Shown here: positions 1 through 8,801 of the stretch, one piece after another
Numbering within the stretch: position 1 is the first letter of the stretch
How the letters are laid out: each line of letters starts with the position of its first letter
NCBI GenBank assembly: GCA_007753915.1
Contig: CP036352.1
Coordinates: 992,001-1,056,000 of the forward strand
Origin: Phycisphaerae bacterium RAS2
GTDB taxonomy: Bacteria; Planctomycetota; Phycisphaerae; UBA1845; UTPLA1
DNA length: 64,000 nt
Reading direction: 5' to 3'
Notes under the pieces: generated by a model
Databases searched by the model: none
What the model was told of the DNA's origin: nothing
What the model saw: the letters and a program-made list of their open reading frames with translations, nothing else
Program-made: the position numbers and the translations under genes

Positions 1-87
1 AGCGAAGCAGTTCCAGGGTATCGCGATCGGCTGGAGCTTCGGCGGTCGTATCCCGAGGCGCGGCCCGGCGCGCGCGGTTTTCGCGCG

Positions 88-1923
88 ATGGTCTTTTCAC
101 CGGCGGCGAGTGGTTCCGAGCCGGTGGGCGGCAGGTGGTCGTTTGACGTGACGCGTGACGGAGAAACCGCGGCAAGAAAGCACGTTGCCGACCTGATCGC
201 CAAGCGCCTTGCGGCAGATGGACTCCCGACGACATTCGCGCGAGTCGAGTTCTGGCTGGCGGCGCGCGACTCGAAATATCTCACCCTCCCGTTCCATGAG
301 CGCGAAACGCTGCTTCGCCGTGTCGGCCTTCCCACGGACCTTTTCCCATTCTTCGTTGCCGATCCCGCTTCGGAGCGTGAATCCGTTGCAGCGCGCATCG
401 CTGGCGAACCTCCTCCGTTGGTGCGCGTCGTGGATGAAGCGGTTGCCGCCGGGCGCTCGGAGAATGAAGTCGTCGCCGCGGCCCGCGCACTGCGTTTCGA
501 GTTTCGACCGACGCAGCCGGGCTATCGCGCCGCGACGGAGTCGGGCGAGAACGAGATCGGCTGGGTACGGCTTCAGGCGTCGGCCGGGAGTTTCTACGAC
601 GGTCCCGGCGACGGCGGCTGCCTCGATGTATTTCAACAACTGCTCGGGGCGATCCCCGATGCACGATTCGTGATCAGTGTTGAACGCAAACACGCCGACG
701 GGCTGCTCGAAGCGCTGCGCGGCTGGAGGGCGCCGCGCAGAAACGATACATGCGTAATAATAGAGGACCTTGCCCTGTCGCAATGGGCACAGGACAACGG
801 CAAACCGGGGACGGTCCATTTGCCGGGCAAGCCTGATTCGGCCGCCACGCTGGTCACGCTGGTGCCGCGTTACGCCAGCCGCGGCGAGGAGGGGTCGATT
901 TTCGTCGCGGGTGACTCGTTCGCCTGCGAAGGCGTTGCCGAGGCGGGGATTCCCTTTGTGCAGTCGCCGCTCTTGTTTCAAGGCGGCAATCTGCTGGCGG
1001 TGTGGGATGCGGCGCGGCAGAAGCGTGTGCTGTTGACGGGCGAGGCGGAGATTCATCGCAATGCGGCACTGGGGCTGACCGCACCGCAAGTCGAGGCGGC
1101 GCTAGCGATTGAGTTCGGCTGCGACGAGGTCGTCGTCCTGCCCGCGGTGTCGTATCACATCGACTACGAAGTTGCGGTTCGCAGCGCAGGGGGGCGGACC
1201 ATCGCGTTGATAAACGATGAAATGATCGCGGCGCGGGAGATCGTTCGCCTCGGACTCCAACGGATCGACTCGACGGATTCGCCGAACGCGCTGCCGCCTG
1301 GTGCGCAATCGGCGATAAGCAAAGCGAACGTTATGTTGCATCGGGGCGGTAACCGCGAAGTGGGGGCCGCGGCATGGGAGTGCCTTGAGCACCTTGCGGT
1401 CCAGCCCGGGCAATGGCCGCTCGACCTGGTTCGTCGATTCGCTTTGGGGCCGGGCGAGTCGGCGGTGGGCAACTTCAATCTGTTTATGACAGCGGTGGAC
1501 ATTCTTCGCTCGGCCGCTGCGACGGAAGCCATGTACCCGGGCGAGGATCACTCGTCGGCGTACTTCCGGTCGTTGATCCGGCGACGCGCGCAGCGCCAGG
1601 AGATCGTGCAGGCGCTCAAGCGCCTGGGTTGGGAGATCGTCACGGTGCCAAGTCTCGCTGACTCGGAACAAAGCTTGTGTTATCTCAATGGCATTCAGTC
1701 GCGTTCGCACTATTTCATGCCGGCCTACGGTGGCATATTCGAGTCAATGGATTCAAATGTGAAAGCAGTCATCGTGCGAGCCTGGGGCGATGGCGTGAAG
1801 GTCGTGCCGATTCGCTCCGGGGAGAGCCTGCGTCGCGATGGGGGCGTCCATTGCTCGGCCTCCGTTTACCCGACGATTGGTTCGCCGGTATTGCCTAGCC
1901 CGAATGGATTGAATCGTAACTAA
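88..1923 (+). CDS. Guanidino-modifying-enzyme (agmatine/peptidylarginine deiminase fold) protein, possibly 5'-truncated
   Basis: About 611 residues if started at the ATG at 88, but the frame stays open to base 1 with no stop and no Shine-Dalgarno precedes 88, so the true start may lie outside the window. The second half carries the signature blocks of the guanidino-group modifying enzyme superfamily (agmatine deiminase, PAD): W233-AQDNG (the W.RD.G block), QGGN at 298-301, H357-I-D359, a PAYGG stretch near 545, and a C-terminal GGVHC with Cys589 as likely nucleophile. The spacing fits the Cys-His-Asp catalytic set. The N-terminal ~170 residues match nothing I recognise, and the protein is much longer than a typical agmatine deiminase (about 350-370 residues). 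The blocks are diverged, so the substrate cannot be named; hydrolase, dihydrolase or amidinotransferase chemistry are all possible. The fold is fairly sure, the reaction is not. Confidence 0.7.
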   Translation: MVFSPAASGSEPVGGRWSFDVTRDGETAARKHVADLIAKRLAADGLPTTFARVEFWLAARDSKYLTLPFHERETLLRRVGLPTDLFPFFVADPASERESVAARIAGEPPPLVRVVDEAVAAGRSENEVVAAARALRFEFRPTQPGYRAATESGENEIGWVRLQASAGSFYDGPGDGGCLDVFQQLLGAIPDARFVISVERKHADGLLEALRGWRAPRRNDTCVIIEDLALSQWAQDNGKPGTVHLPGKPDSAATLVTLVPRYASRGEEGSIFVAGDSFACEGVAEAGIPFVQSPLLFQGGNLLAVWDAARQKRVLLTGEAEIHRNAALGLTAPQVEAALAIEFGCDEVVVLPAVSYHIDYEVAVRSAGGRTIALINDEMIAAREIVRLGLQRIDSTDSPNALPPGAQSAISKANVMLHRGGNREVGAAAWECLEHLAVQPGQWPLDLVRRFALGPGESAVGNFNLFMTAVDILRSAAATEAMYPGEDHSSAYFRSLIRRRAQRQEIVQALKRLGWEIVTVPSLADSEQSLCYLNGIQSRSHYFMPAYGGIFESMDSNVKAVIVRAWGDGVKVVPIRSGESLRRDGGVHCSASVYPTIGSPVLPSPNGLNRN

Positions 1924-2254
1924 CGAATCTGTTTATGGTTACGGCAGGTCTAACATGGCGTGCACTAGTGCCCAGGGGCGATTAATTATCTGTTCTGACG
2001 CGATTAACGGCGGTTTCCAGACGTTATAATGGGGGCAGTGGTTGCAAAGCGCATCCAGAGTTGCTGAAGCAAGGTTCGAGTTTGCCATTAGGTATCGACC
2101 TGCGAATCAGCGCTTGGATGTGTGAGTGGAGTAGAGGAGCGGGTGAGGTTTCTTCGGACAATTGACCTCAAGTCGGTCCTAAGCTGCGCGCGGAATCGAC
2201 GTCGGTTCGCCGGACGCGCTGCGGCAGGGGTCGCATTTTTATAAGGATGTAGAA
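1924..2254. other. Intergenic region with a -10-like box
   Basis: 331 bases with no convincing gene. A perfect TATAAT lies at 2025-2030, but no good -35 hexamer sits 16-18 bases upstream, so promoter status is weak. If real it would give the exported protein at 2255 a leader of roughly 220 bases. A good ribosome-binding site (AAGGA) lies just before that gene. Confidence 0.35.
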
Positions 2255-4294
2255 ATGAAAGTGCTTGGCTGGACGAAACGGCTGGTTGTCCTGGGCTTGG
2301 TGCTGTCGGCGACTTCGGCCGCGGCACGGGCTGCGGACCAAGCGGCGAATGAGAAACGATACGGCCTGACGACAGGTACCACGCTGCTGGAGTTGGATGC
2401 TGCCGCGATGAACGCGCTGGGCATTTCGTTCCCCGCGAACGCTGGGGCCGACGGCAAAGTCGGCATGCAGTTCAATGTGAACGGTGCCGCTTCAAATCTC
2501 CAGTTGGCGCGCGTCGATGGCGCGAGCGCCGGGTTGTACGGTGTGCTCGCGACCGAAGGTGCCGGCAAATGGACGATTTCGTCCGATGCCGGTCGCCAGA
2601 CGGTGAACGTCGGCGATTTTCTGATCGGCTTTGCCGGTCGCCACGGCCACGTGAGTGATGCCCAGGACCTGCACCTGGAAGTCATGACCGTGTCGCCGGA
2701 GAGTGTCACCGTGGACTTCGAAGGCGCGTTCGGCACGATCACCGTGCGCGGCGAGCTGGTCGTCTCGGAGCAATTTGCCGCGAACGTTCTGAATCAACCC
2801 GGACATGCCGGGCGATTCGTCGGTCATTTGACCATTCAGGCCATGAGCCGCGAGGCAATGGAGCCGAGCGAGCCCGATGTTGAGGCCGGGTTGCGGGCAC
2901 CGGGTCCAGACGTGACCGTCGGCGAACTGCGCGGCAACGGTGACAGCCCCGGCACGCAGCCGGTCAACTGGGGTACGAACAGCGGTTATTCCGCCTACTC
3001 GTTCGGTACGACCTCGTGCAACGTTGGAACGGTTCCCCTTTGGTGGTTCACGTTCGGCGCCGCCAATCCATCATGGCACCCTGTCATTAATCAAGGTATT
3101 TACCGCTATAAGGTCGTCAACGGCTCGGGCCGGTTCGAGATGCTTGGTCAGGCCTGGCTGAAGCACGGCTTCTGCGCGTTGCAGGGAACTGTTTGCAGCG
3201 CGTGCTCACCATTCTGCGGCGGTTGCTGCAACAACCTCGGTGTTGGCTGCTCCGACCCGTACACGGCCTCGCGAAACGGCGACCGCACGGGCATGGGGCC
3301 CAAGTCGCAGATCAATGCGGCGTCGGGCCAGATCATGGTATGGCCGTACCCGACGAGCAATCCTGCCGGCAATCAGACACTCGGACGCTGCCGCACGCTG
3401 ATCGCCGATGTGGATCCGGCGCAGAACGCCGGCGCCGCCTACTATGCCGAAGGCATGTACATTTCGCAGGACGACGCCAGCGCCACGAACGACAACAACA
3501 ATGCTTCGTATCGTCGCTGCCAGTTCGCCAGCGGCGGTAGCTACTCGATGACCTGGTTCAGCACTTCGTCGGGCCAGACGGTTCGCCAGCAGGCGGCGAT
3601 CAATGCGTGGAAGGTGCACGATCCGTCCGTGGAGATTGTCCACGTGGATGTCATCAACGACGGCCGGTTCACAATTGGCTACCGCGTCACCGACTTGAGC
3701 GGTGTGGGCAGCGGCCCGTGGCATTACGAGTACGCCGTCTTCAACATGAACTCGGATCGCAGTGCGTCGTCAATTGCCATTCCGCTCCCGGCCGGCAGCG
3801 TGGTCACCAACACCGGATTCCGCGACGTGGAGTACCACAACGGCGACGGGTCAACCATCGGCATCAACTATGACGGCTCCGACTGGCCGGCGACGGTCAC
3901 CCCCGGCACCGCCGTTACTTGGAACATGCCCGTCGCGTCTCCGGCCGCGAACTCCAACGCGCTACGCTGGGGCACGATGTACAACTACCGGTTTGATGCG
4001 GACAGCCCGCCGGTCGAAGGTCTGATGACCATCGGCCTGTACAAGGCAGGTGTGCCGACGAGCGTGACGGCGGACGTGCTCGTGCCGTCGGTACCGAGTT
4101 GCAGTTGCCTGGGCGATCTGAACAACAGCGGCGCGGTGGACGGCGGCGACGTCGCCCTCTTCACGCAGATGTACATCGGCAGCATCAGCACCAGCGCGTG
4201 CGCCCAGGTCGAGAAGCCCGATAGCGGGCCGCTTGACTCGGCAGACGTCGACACGTTCGTGAACTTGCTGCTGAACGTGACGCAGTGCAAGTAA
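2255..4294 (+). CDS. Exported protein with C-terminal dockerin-like module
   Basis: 679 residues, preceded by an AAGGATG ribosome-binding site. Residues 1-26 form a signal peptide (basic n-region, hydrophobic core, AxA-type site around SAAARA). The body has no catalytic motif I recognise. A cysteine-rich stretch lies around residues 308-337, with pairs and CxxC spacings that suggest disulfides. The last ~65 residues begin CxCLGDLNNSGAVDGGD and continue with a second acidic segment (LDSADVDTF), a duplicated Ca-binding dockerin type I-like arrangement. The same tail type recurs in the genes at 20347 and 23278, so it is likely a shared cell-surface or anchoring module. A strong terminator follows, so the gene is probably monocistronic. 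Function unknown. Confidence 0.75.
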   Translation: MKVLGWTKRLVVLGLVLSATSAAARAADQAANEKRYGLTTGTTLLELDAAAMNALGISFPANAGADGKVGMQFNVNGAASNLQLARVDGASAGLYGVLATEGAGKWTISSDAGRQTVNVGDFLIGFAGRHGHVSDAQDLHLEVMTVSPESVTVDFEGAFGTITVRGELVVSEQFAANVLNQPGHAGRFVGHLTIQAMSREAMEPSEPDVEAGLRAPGPDVTVGELRGNGDSPGTQPVNWGTNSGYSAYSFGTTSCNVGTVPLWWFTFGAANPSWHPVINQGIYRYKVVNGSGRFEMLGQAWLKHGFCALQGTVCSACSPFCGGCCNNLGVGCSDPYTASRNGDRTGMGPKSQINAASGQIMVWPYPTSNPAGNQTLGRCRTLIADVDPAQNAGAAYYAEGMYISQDDASATNDNNNASYRRCQFASGGSYSMTWFSTSSGQTVRQQAAINAWKVHDPSVEIVHVDVINDGRFTIGYRVTDLSGVGSGPWHYEYAVFNMNSDRSASSIAIPLPAGSVVTNTGFRDVEYHNGDGSTIGINYDGSDWPATVTPGTAVTWNMPVASPAANSNALRWGTMYNYRFDADSPPVEGLMTIGLYKAGVPTSVTADVLVPSVPSCSCLGDLNNSGAVDGGDVALFTQMYIGSISTSACAQVEKPDSGPLDSADVDTFVNLLLNVTQCK

Positions 4295-4357
4295 TTCACA
4301 GCGACGGATCGGCTTGAAACAGCGTGCCGATTCGGCGAAACCGTTGAACCAACCCAG

Positions 4358-4390
4358 CGCCCACGGGGTAATACCCGTGGGCGTTTTTTT
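4358..4390 (+). terminator. Rho-independent terminator
   Basis: Perfect 10-bp stem (CGCCCACGGG with its complement at 4374-4383), 6-base loop, then seven T residues. It ends the transcript of the exported protein at 2255. Confidence 0.93.
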
Positions 4391-4518
4391 GCGCGTGGCC
4401 GAGAAAGCGCCTGCACGGCATGATTATCATTCGCGAACGAGGTGCGCGGGCACGCGGAGGCTGTCGTGCCACGGCTGTCCCGACCGACCGGGTTTGATCC
4501 AGTCCAATTGAGGAACCG

Positions 4519-5184
4519 ATGTACATCGATCTTGCAAACACCGAACACTCGTGGCGGGCGATGCACCGGCTGTATTTGTCTTTCGTTCAACCGCGACCGA
4601 TCGCATTTGCTTCGACGATTGACGATCAGGGCCGGCCGAACCTCGCGCCGTTTTCGTTTTACAACATGATGTCGGCGAATCCGCCGGTCGTGGTGTTCAG
4701 CCCGGCGCTCAATCGACACGGGCAGCCGAAGGATACGCTGGCGAACATCCGCGCGACGAAGGAGTTTGTCATCGCGACAGTGACGGAGGCCATCGCCGAG
4801 CGGATGAATGTCTGCAGCACGGAGTTCCCGCACGGGGTGAGCGAATTTGAGCGGAGCGGTCTTACGTCGCAGCCGGGGAAGAAGGTGCGGGCGATGCTGG
4901 TGAAGGAAAGCCCGGTGAACATCGAGTGCCGGCTGATGCAGATTGTGAGTTGCGGCGATCAGGCCGGGGCGGGGCAGGCGGTCTTTGGCGAGGTCGTGGC
5001 AGTGCACGTGGACGAATCGGTGCTGGCGACGGGCGACATGGTCTGCGACCCTGCGAAGCTGCGGGCCGTGGCGCGGATGGGCGGCGACCTGTATTCGCGG
5101 ACGACCGACCGCTTCGCATTGAAGAGCCTGCGCGATCCGGCGGAGTTCGAGCAGCACGGACCGCCGAGCATGTCTGAAGTCTAG
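4519..5184 (+). CDS. Flavin reductase-like (FMN-binding split-barrel) domain protein
   Basis: 221 residues, with a GAGGAA ribosome-binding site before the ATG. The N-terminal two thirds fit the flavin reductase-like domain family: PRPIAFASTID (the start of the split barrel), then APFSFYNMMSANPP, and an NIRATKEFVIATV segment typical of the FMN-binding core. A VFGEVVAVHVDESVL strand follows, then a C-terminal segment with GGDLYSRTTDRF, which is characteristic of the family branch annotated as a conserved protein of the DIM6/NTAB type. It would bind FMN non-covalently and probably reduces flavin or a small substrate in the cytoplasm; the partner is unknown. It stands alone behind a terminator. 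Confidence 0.85.
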   Translation: MYIDLANTEHSWRAMHRLYLSFVQPRPIAFASTIDDQGRPNLAPFSFYNMMSANPPVVVFSPALNRHGQPKDTLANIRATKEFVIATVTEAIAERMNVCSTEFPHGVSEFERSGLTSQPGKKVRAMLVKESPVNIECRLMQIVSCGDQAGAGQAVFGEVVAVHVDESVLATGDMVCDPAKLRAVARMGGDLYSRTTDRFALKSLRDPAEFEQHGPPSMSEV

Positions 5185-5247
5185 CGCGATCCGCTGGGCC
5201 TGAGACGGCGTACATCGATCAGGGCCGCTTCTACTACCAGGCGAAGC

Positions 5248-6633
5248 ATGCACGAAACTGAATTGCCTACAACCGTCGCACGGATGGGTGACGAACGGGA
5301 GGCTGCGCAGTTGGAGATTACGCAGCTGTCTTTCTGGCAGGGCTTCTGGCTGCCGGTGACTTACATGCTGCGGCCGACGCAGTTTGGTGAGCTGTTTCGG
5401 GAGATTCCTCGAGCGGCACTTGCGGCGAGCGTTGCGGTGGGTACGGTGTTTCTTCTCTGTGCGATTGGTTTTTCGTTTTGGCTGGGCGAGGCGGCCGCCG
5501 GAGGATCTGCGTTTCATCTTGATACCGGTGAGTCGCCAGCCGAAACTGCCGCGACCGCCGGTCTGGTGCTTCTGGGGATCGTCGGAGGATTCGCGTTTGC
5601 CATGCTCTGCCTCTCGGTGTTGCGGTTCCCCGATCTCCACCGAAGCAGGTCGATGTTCAGGACGCTGGCGAGGGCTTTCGCATCTTCCTGCTCGTTGGTC
5701 TGGCTGATTGCTTGTGCGGTTCTTGTCAGTTCGATTGTTGTCGTTGGAGTGGACAGCCTGGTCCTAAGGGACACGGAATTTGTTGTCCGCAATTTGGAGG
5801 AAGACCTCGGATTCGCCGGCATCGCGGTGCTTTACTGGAGCGCGGTCCTGTGGATCAGAAGGTTTGATCGCGGGATTTCGAGTCAGACAGCCACTCCGGT
5901 TACGGACTTCCTGTGCGAAGGATGCGGCTATCAATTGATGCCGAATCACACAAACGACGTTTGCCCGGAATGTGGACGTAGCGTGACCGACTCGATGACG
6001 GCAGAAGCCATCCGCCAGGCAACCGCGTGGGAAGCGCAGCACAATGCTCGCGGGTGGCTCGCTACGTCGCTCGCGTGCCTGCGCAGGCCGACGGCGACGT
6101 ATGCCTCGATGCCGATGCGAGAAGGAATGCGCTTGGCCACGTCATTTGCGGGGATCACAATCCTCGCGATCGTGCTGGGAGCGGTTGTATGGTTCGCGAT
6201 TCTCATGCTGATCGAAACGGCAACGCGCTCACGGACTCAAATCAAGTGGACGGAGATTGCGACCGTCAGCATCATTCCGGGCATGGCGGTTTCCATGATC
6301 GGCTGGACCTTGCTGCGCGGGGTCGGCGGGATCGTTGCGATCTTCATCGCGTGGCAAGGCTCGCTTCGAGACGGCCGCTGGTTCGCCAAGGTCTTGAACT
6401 ACGAGAGCTGTTACTTGTGGCTATATTGTCTGTTTAATGGGGTGTGGGTCAGCCTGATGGTGTTTTTCAGCACTCCATTCAACCTGTTCATGGGGCGCGT
6501 GACCGGGGTTCACAGCATTGAAGGGATCCCCTGGGGCATGGTCATTCTACTTTTTGGAAACGCGGCGCTTTTGGTGATTTGGCTGACGCGGTACGGGCGC
6601 ACGGTCCGAGCGATTCGATGGAACAACTTCTAG
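5248..6633 (+). CDS. Multi-pass membrane protein with central zinc ribbon
   Basis: 461 residues. Two or more hydrophobic segments in residues 55-125, further ones at about 145-175 and 190-205, then a soluble zinc ribbon C223-x2-C226-GYQL...C239-PE-C242, followed by further membrane segments at about 295-325, 340-375, 395-420 and 430-450. The layout (membrane bundle, CxxCGY.L....CPECG ribbon, membrane bundle) is seen in many planctomycete proteins of unknown role. Two other proteins here (30157 and 63003) carry the same ribbon. The next gene starts 13 bases downstream, so the two are probably co-transcribed. No enzymatic motif seen; a Yip1-like domain arrangement is possible but not demonstrated. 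Confidence 0.75.
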   Translation: MHETELPTTVARMGDEREAAQLEITQLSFWQGFWLPVTYMLRPTQFGELFREIPRAALAASVAVGTVFLLCAIGFSFWLGEAAAGGSAFHLDTGESPAETAATAGLVLLGIVGGFAFAMLCLSVLRFPDLHRSRSMFRTLARAFASSCSLVWLIACAVLVSSIVVVGVDSLVLRDTEFVVRNLEEDLGFAGIAVLYWSAVLWIRRFDRGISSQTATPVTDFLCEGCGYQLMPNHTNDVCPECGRSVTDSMTAEAIRQATAWEAQHNARGWLATSLACLRRPTATYASMPMREGMRLATSFAGITILAIVLGAVVWFAILMLIETATRSRTQIKWTEIATVSIIPGMAVSMIGWTLLRGVGGIVAIFIAWQGSLRDGRWFAKVLNYESCYLWLYCLFNGVWVSLMVFFSTPFNLFMGRVTGVHSIEGIPWGMVILLFGNAALLVIWLTRYGRTVRAIRWNNF

Positions 6634-6646
6634 CGGAGCTTCGCCG

Positions 6647-7453
6647 GTGATCACCAGCGCCTCGAACGAACGCATCAAGGAACTGCTTCGGTTGCGTCGC
6701 CGGTCGCGCGGCGGGGAGGAGATTCTGATCGACGGCCTGCGGGAGATTTCGCGCGCGGCGGCGGCGGGCGTGGCGATTCTCGAACTATACTATTGTCAAG
6801 AATTGTGGGACGCCGCGCCGGGCGGGGCGATGGTCAACACGGTGCAGTCGGCCGGGGCAAAGGTGGTGGAAGTGACGCGGCCGGTGTTTGAGAAGATTCG
6901 CTACGGCGACCGGACCGGCGGCGTGTTGGCCGTCGCAAGGCGGCCGCATCGGACGCTGGAGAATTTGCAATTGTCGGGCGCGCCGCTGGTGGCGATTCTC
7001 GAAGGCGTGGAGAAGCCCGGCAACCTCGGTGCGATCGTGCGAACGACCGACGGAGCCGGCGTCGAGGCCGTGATCGTCGTCGATTCGGAGATCGACGTGT
7101 ACGGGCCGAACGCGATCCGGGCGAGCGTTTCAACGATCTTTTCGGTTCCCGTGGTGGAGGCGACGGCGTCCGCGGCGCTGGCGTGGGTCTCCGCGCGAGG
7201 CATGCAGGTGGTTGCGGCCGATCCGGCGGCGACGAAATTATACACGAGTATTGATATGGCGCGGCCGACGGCGCTGGTGTACGGCAGCGAATCGCGCGGG
7301 TTGTCCGAGGCTTGGCGCGGCGCTGGGACGCAACTCGTGCGCGTGCCCATGTTGGGTCTGGCCGATAGCCTGAACGTGGCGACGACGGCGGCGGTGATGT
7401 TCTACGAAGCGCGGCGGCAACGCGGTGAGAAGGGCAGCGCATCAATCATTTAG
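6647..7453 (+). CDS. SpoU/TrmH-family RNA 2'-O-methyltransferase
   Basis: 268 residues from a GTG start 13 bases after the preceding stop. It begins with the usual ITSxxNxRIKxLLRLRRR substrate-binding domain (residues 1-100), then the SPOUT knot: motif 1 at KPGNLGAIVRTTDGAGV (about 123-139), motif 2 at ALVYGSESRGLS, and motif 3 at PMLGLADSLNVATTAAVMFYE. These carry the invariant N, R, E and S/N residues of SAM-dependent ribose methylases. It should methylate a 23S rRNA or tRNA ribose; which nucleotide cannot be read from sequence. The length is usual for the RlmB-like branch. Confidence 0.9.
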   Translation: MITSASNERIKELLRLRRRSRGGEEILIDGLREISRAAAAGVAILELYYCQELWDAAPGGAMVNTVQSAGAKVVEVTRPVFEKIRYGDRTGGVLAVARRPHRTLENLQLSGAPLVAILEGVEKPGNLGAIVRTTDGAGVEAVIVVDSEIDVYGPNAIRASVSTIFSVPVVEATASAALAWVSARGMQVVAADPAATKLYTSIDMARPTALVYGSESRGLSEAWRGAGTQLVRVPMLGLADSLNVATTAAVMFYEARRQRGEKGSASII

Positions 7454-7476
7454 CAGGCGAGCTTGCTCGCCGTCCG

Positions 7477-7485
7477 TGATATAAT
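7477..7485 (+). promoter_or_regulatory. Extended -10 promoter of the small heat-shock gene
   Basis: TG at 7477-7478, one base, then perfect TATAAT at 7480-7485: the extended -10 form, which can work without a good -35. Transcription would start near 7492, placing the 7496-7525 hairpin at the extreme 5' end of the mRNA. Confidence 0.6.
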
Positions 7486-7495
7486 GGAGTGTCTA

Positions 7496-7525
7496 ATCAC
7501 GCGCGGGAATCCCATCCCGCGTGAT
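7496..7525 (+). promoter_or_regulatory. Leader hairpin before hsp20 ribosome-binding site
   Basis: Left arm ATCACGCGCGGG and right arm CCCGCGTGAT form a stem of about 10 bp with a short internal bulge. It sits between the extended -10 and the AGGAG site of the Hsp20 gene. The position suits a stability or thermosensing element, but the ribosome-binding site itself is not in the stem. Confidence 0.5.
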
Positions 7526-7542
7526 AGCAGGAGTACTCGAAC

Positions 7543-8034
7543 ATGGCGAATTTTCCTTTTCCGTCGGAATGGCCGTTCAACGTGCAGGGTGTGCGAAGCG
7601 AAGTGGACCGTCTGCTGGATCGCGTGTGGCACTTGGGGTTGAGCACCGCGCCACTCGACGGCCAGGACTGGGCTCCGTGTCTCGACATCTTCGAGGAAAC
7701 GGACCGTTACATTGTTCGAGCCGAGTTGCCGGGCATGGCGGCGGAGGACGTCTCGGTCGAGATGCTGGGACAGACGCTCTCGATCCGCGGGTTCAAGGCC
7801 GAGCCGGCGCGGCCGGCTGACAAATCGACTGCGGGCGGGGCGAATGAAGGCACGGTGACCGGTCGCAAGCTGCGCGGTGAGTGTCGCTACGGCAGCTTCG
7901 CGCGGAAGACCGACCTGCCCGGCCCGGTGAACGAAGCCGGCGTCATCGCATCGTGTCGCAACGGTGTGTTGGAAGTATCGATTCCCAAGGCGCAAAGCGG
8001 TTTGGGGAAATCGGTGAAAGTGTCAGCAGGCTGA
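7543..8034 (+). CDS. Small heat-shock protein (Hsp20/alpha-crystallin)
   Basis: 163 residues; AGGAG ribosome-binding site before the ATG. The alpha-crystallin domain runs from about residue 45 to the end: PCLDIFEETDRYIVRAELPG, then DVSVEMLGQTLSIRG, a GECRYGSFARKTDLPG segment corresponding to the conserved ERxxGxFxRxxxLP, and NGVLEVSIPK with the C-terminal core strand. An insertion of about 20 residues (rich in A, G and T) sits between beta-strands around residues 87-108. ATP-independent holdase chaperone in the cytoplasm. It has its own extended -10 promoter and a hairpin leader. Confidence 0.93.
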   Translation: MANFPFPSEWPFNVQGVRSEVDRLLDRVWHLGLSTAPLDGQDWAPCLDIFEETDRYIVRAELPGMAAEDVSVEMLGQTLSIRGFKAEPARPADKSTAGGANEGTVTGRKLRGECRYGSFARKTDLPGPVNEAGVIASCRNGVLEVSIPKAQSGLGKSVKVSAG

Positions 8035-8103
8035 CGCTTTTCGGGCGCGCGACCGCAGCGTTGCGGGTCGCGGCATGAGGAGTTCGACGTGATCGTGGCT
8101 GTG

Positions 8104-8205
8104 TTACTTTGACGCGCCCTTGGTCTTCTGGGACTTGGCCTTGGCCTTGAGTCTGGCCTTGCGTTTCTTGTGCTTCTTCAGGGCGTTCTTGGCTTTCTTG
8201 TACAT
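8104..8205 (-). CDS. Very basic 33-residue peptide
   Basis: A 33-codon frame from ATG (8205) to TAA, with GGAG about 8 bases upstream. The product has roughly half Lys/Arg/His (MYKKAKNALKKHKKRKARLK, then AKAKSQKTKG...). The pattern of a short helix rich in K and A resembles small basic proteins common in planctomycetes and small ribosome- or nucleic-acid-associated proteins. It lies alone on the minus strand between hsp20 and acyP. The coding call rests on the ribosome-binding site, the composition and the lack of any other gene here; function unknown. Confidence 0.6.
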   Translation of the reverse strand: MYKKAKNALKKHKKRKARLKAKAKSQKTKGASK

Positions 8206-8382
8206 TTGTTGAGGCTCCGTGTGCGGCAGGTTCTGACTTTATCGGCGGGGAGCATACCACGACGGCGCGACGGGTGGCAAGGCAGCGGCGACCCTTGCAT
8301 GCCGGGTCGGGCAGCCCTATCATGCCGTGGCAGGCTGCGTGAACGGGTATCCGTTTGAGCGGGTGTCCGGCCGCCTGTCTTC

Positions 8383-8652
8383 ATGATTCGTCGAACCGTC
8401 CATTATTCCGGTCGTGTGCAGGGTGTGGGGTTCCGGTTCACGGCGCACAGCCTTGCAGGGAAGTTTCCGGTTTGCGGGTACGTCAAGAACCTGCCGGACG
8501 GCCGGGTCGAAGCGGTCGTGGAAGGGGAGCGCGAAGTCATTGAGCGTTTTCTGGCCGACGTGCATCAGGAAATGTCGGGCCACATCCGCGGGATGACCGC
8601 TCACGACAGCCCGGCAACGGGTCAGTTCGCTGGTTTTGAGGTTCGTTATTGA
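8383..8652 (+). CDS. acyP: Acylphosphatase
   Basis: 89 residues, the normal length. The phosphate-binding loop GRVQGVGFR includes the catalytic Arg18, and the catalytic Asn is N36 in GYVKNLPDGRVEAVVEG; both family signatures are intact. Cytoplasmic hydrolysis of acyl phosphates such as 1,3-bisphosphoglycerate and carbamoyl phosphate. It is followed by rho after about 150 bases. Confidence 0.95.
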   Translation: MIRRTVHYSGRVQGVGFRFTAHSLAGKFPVCGYVKNLPDGRVEAVVEGEREVIERFLADVHQEMSGHIRGMTAHDSPATGQFAGFEVRY

Positions 8653-8801
8653 TCGCAGCTTCGGGCGGATCGGCCGAAGCGTTCGTGGGGAAGCGGCGCG
8701 CCGCGGATTCGTGTTTTCACTCGTGAAGCGCCGGCTCTCAAACAACTCGCAAAGAGCAAATCATCCGCGCCCCCGGGGCCGGACCAGCGGGAATCAACTG
8801 A

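Noticed and set aside
3985-5640. 551-residue frame on the minus strand
   Set aside because: It lies antisense to the end of the dockerin gene, the flavin reductase-like gene and the start of the membrane protein gene; the product is Arg/His-rich without any domain, typical of frame shadows in GC-rich DNA.
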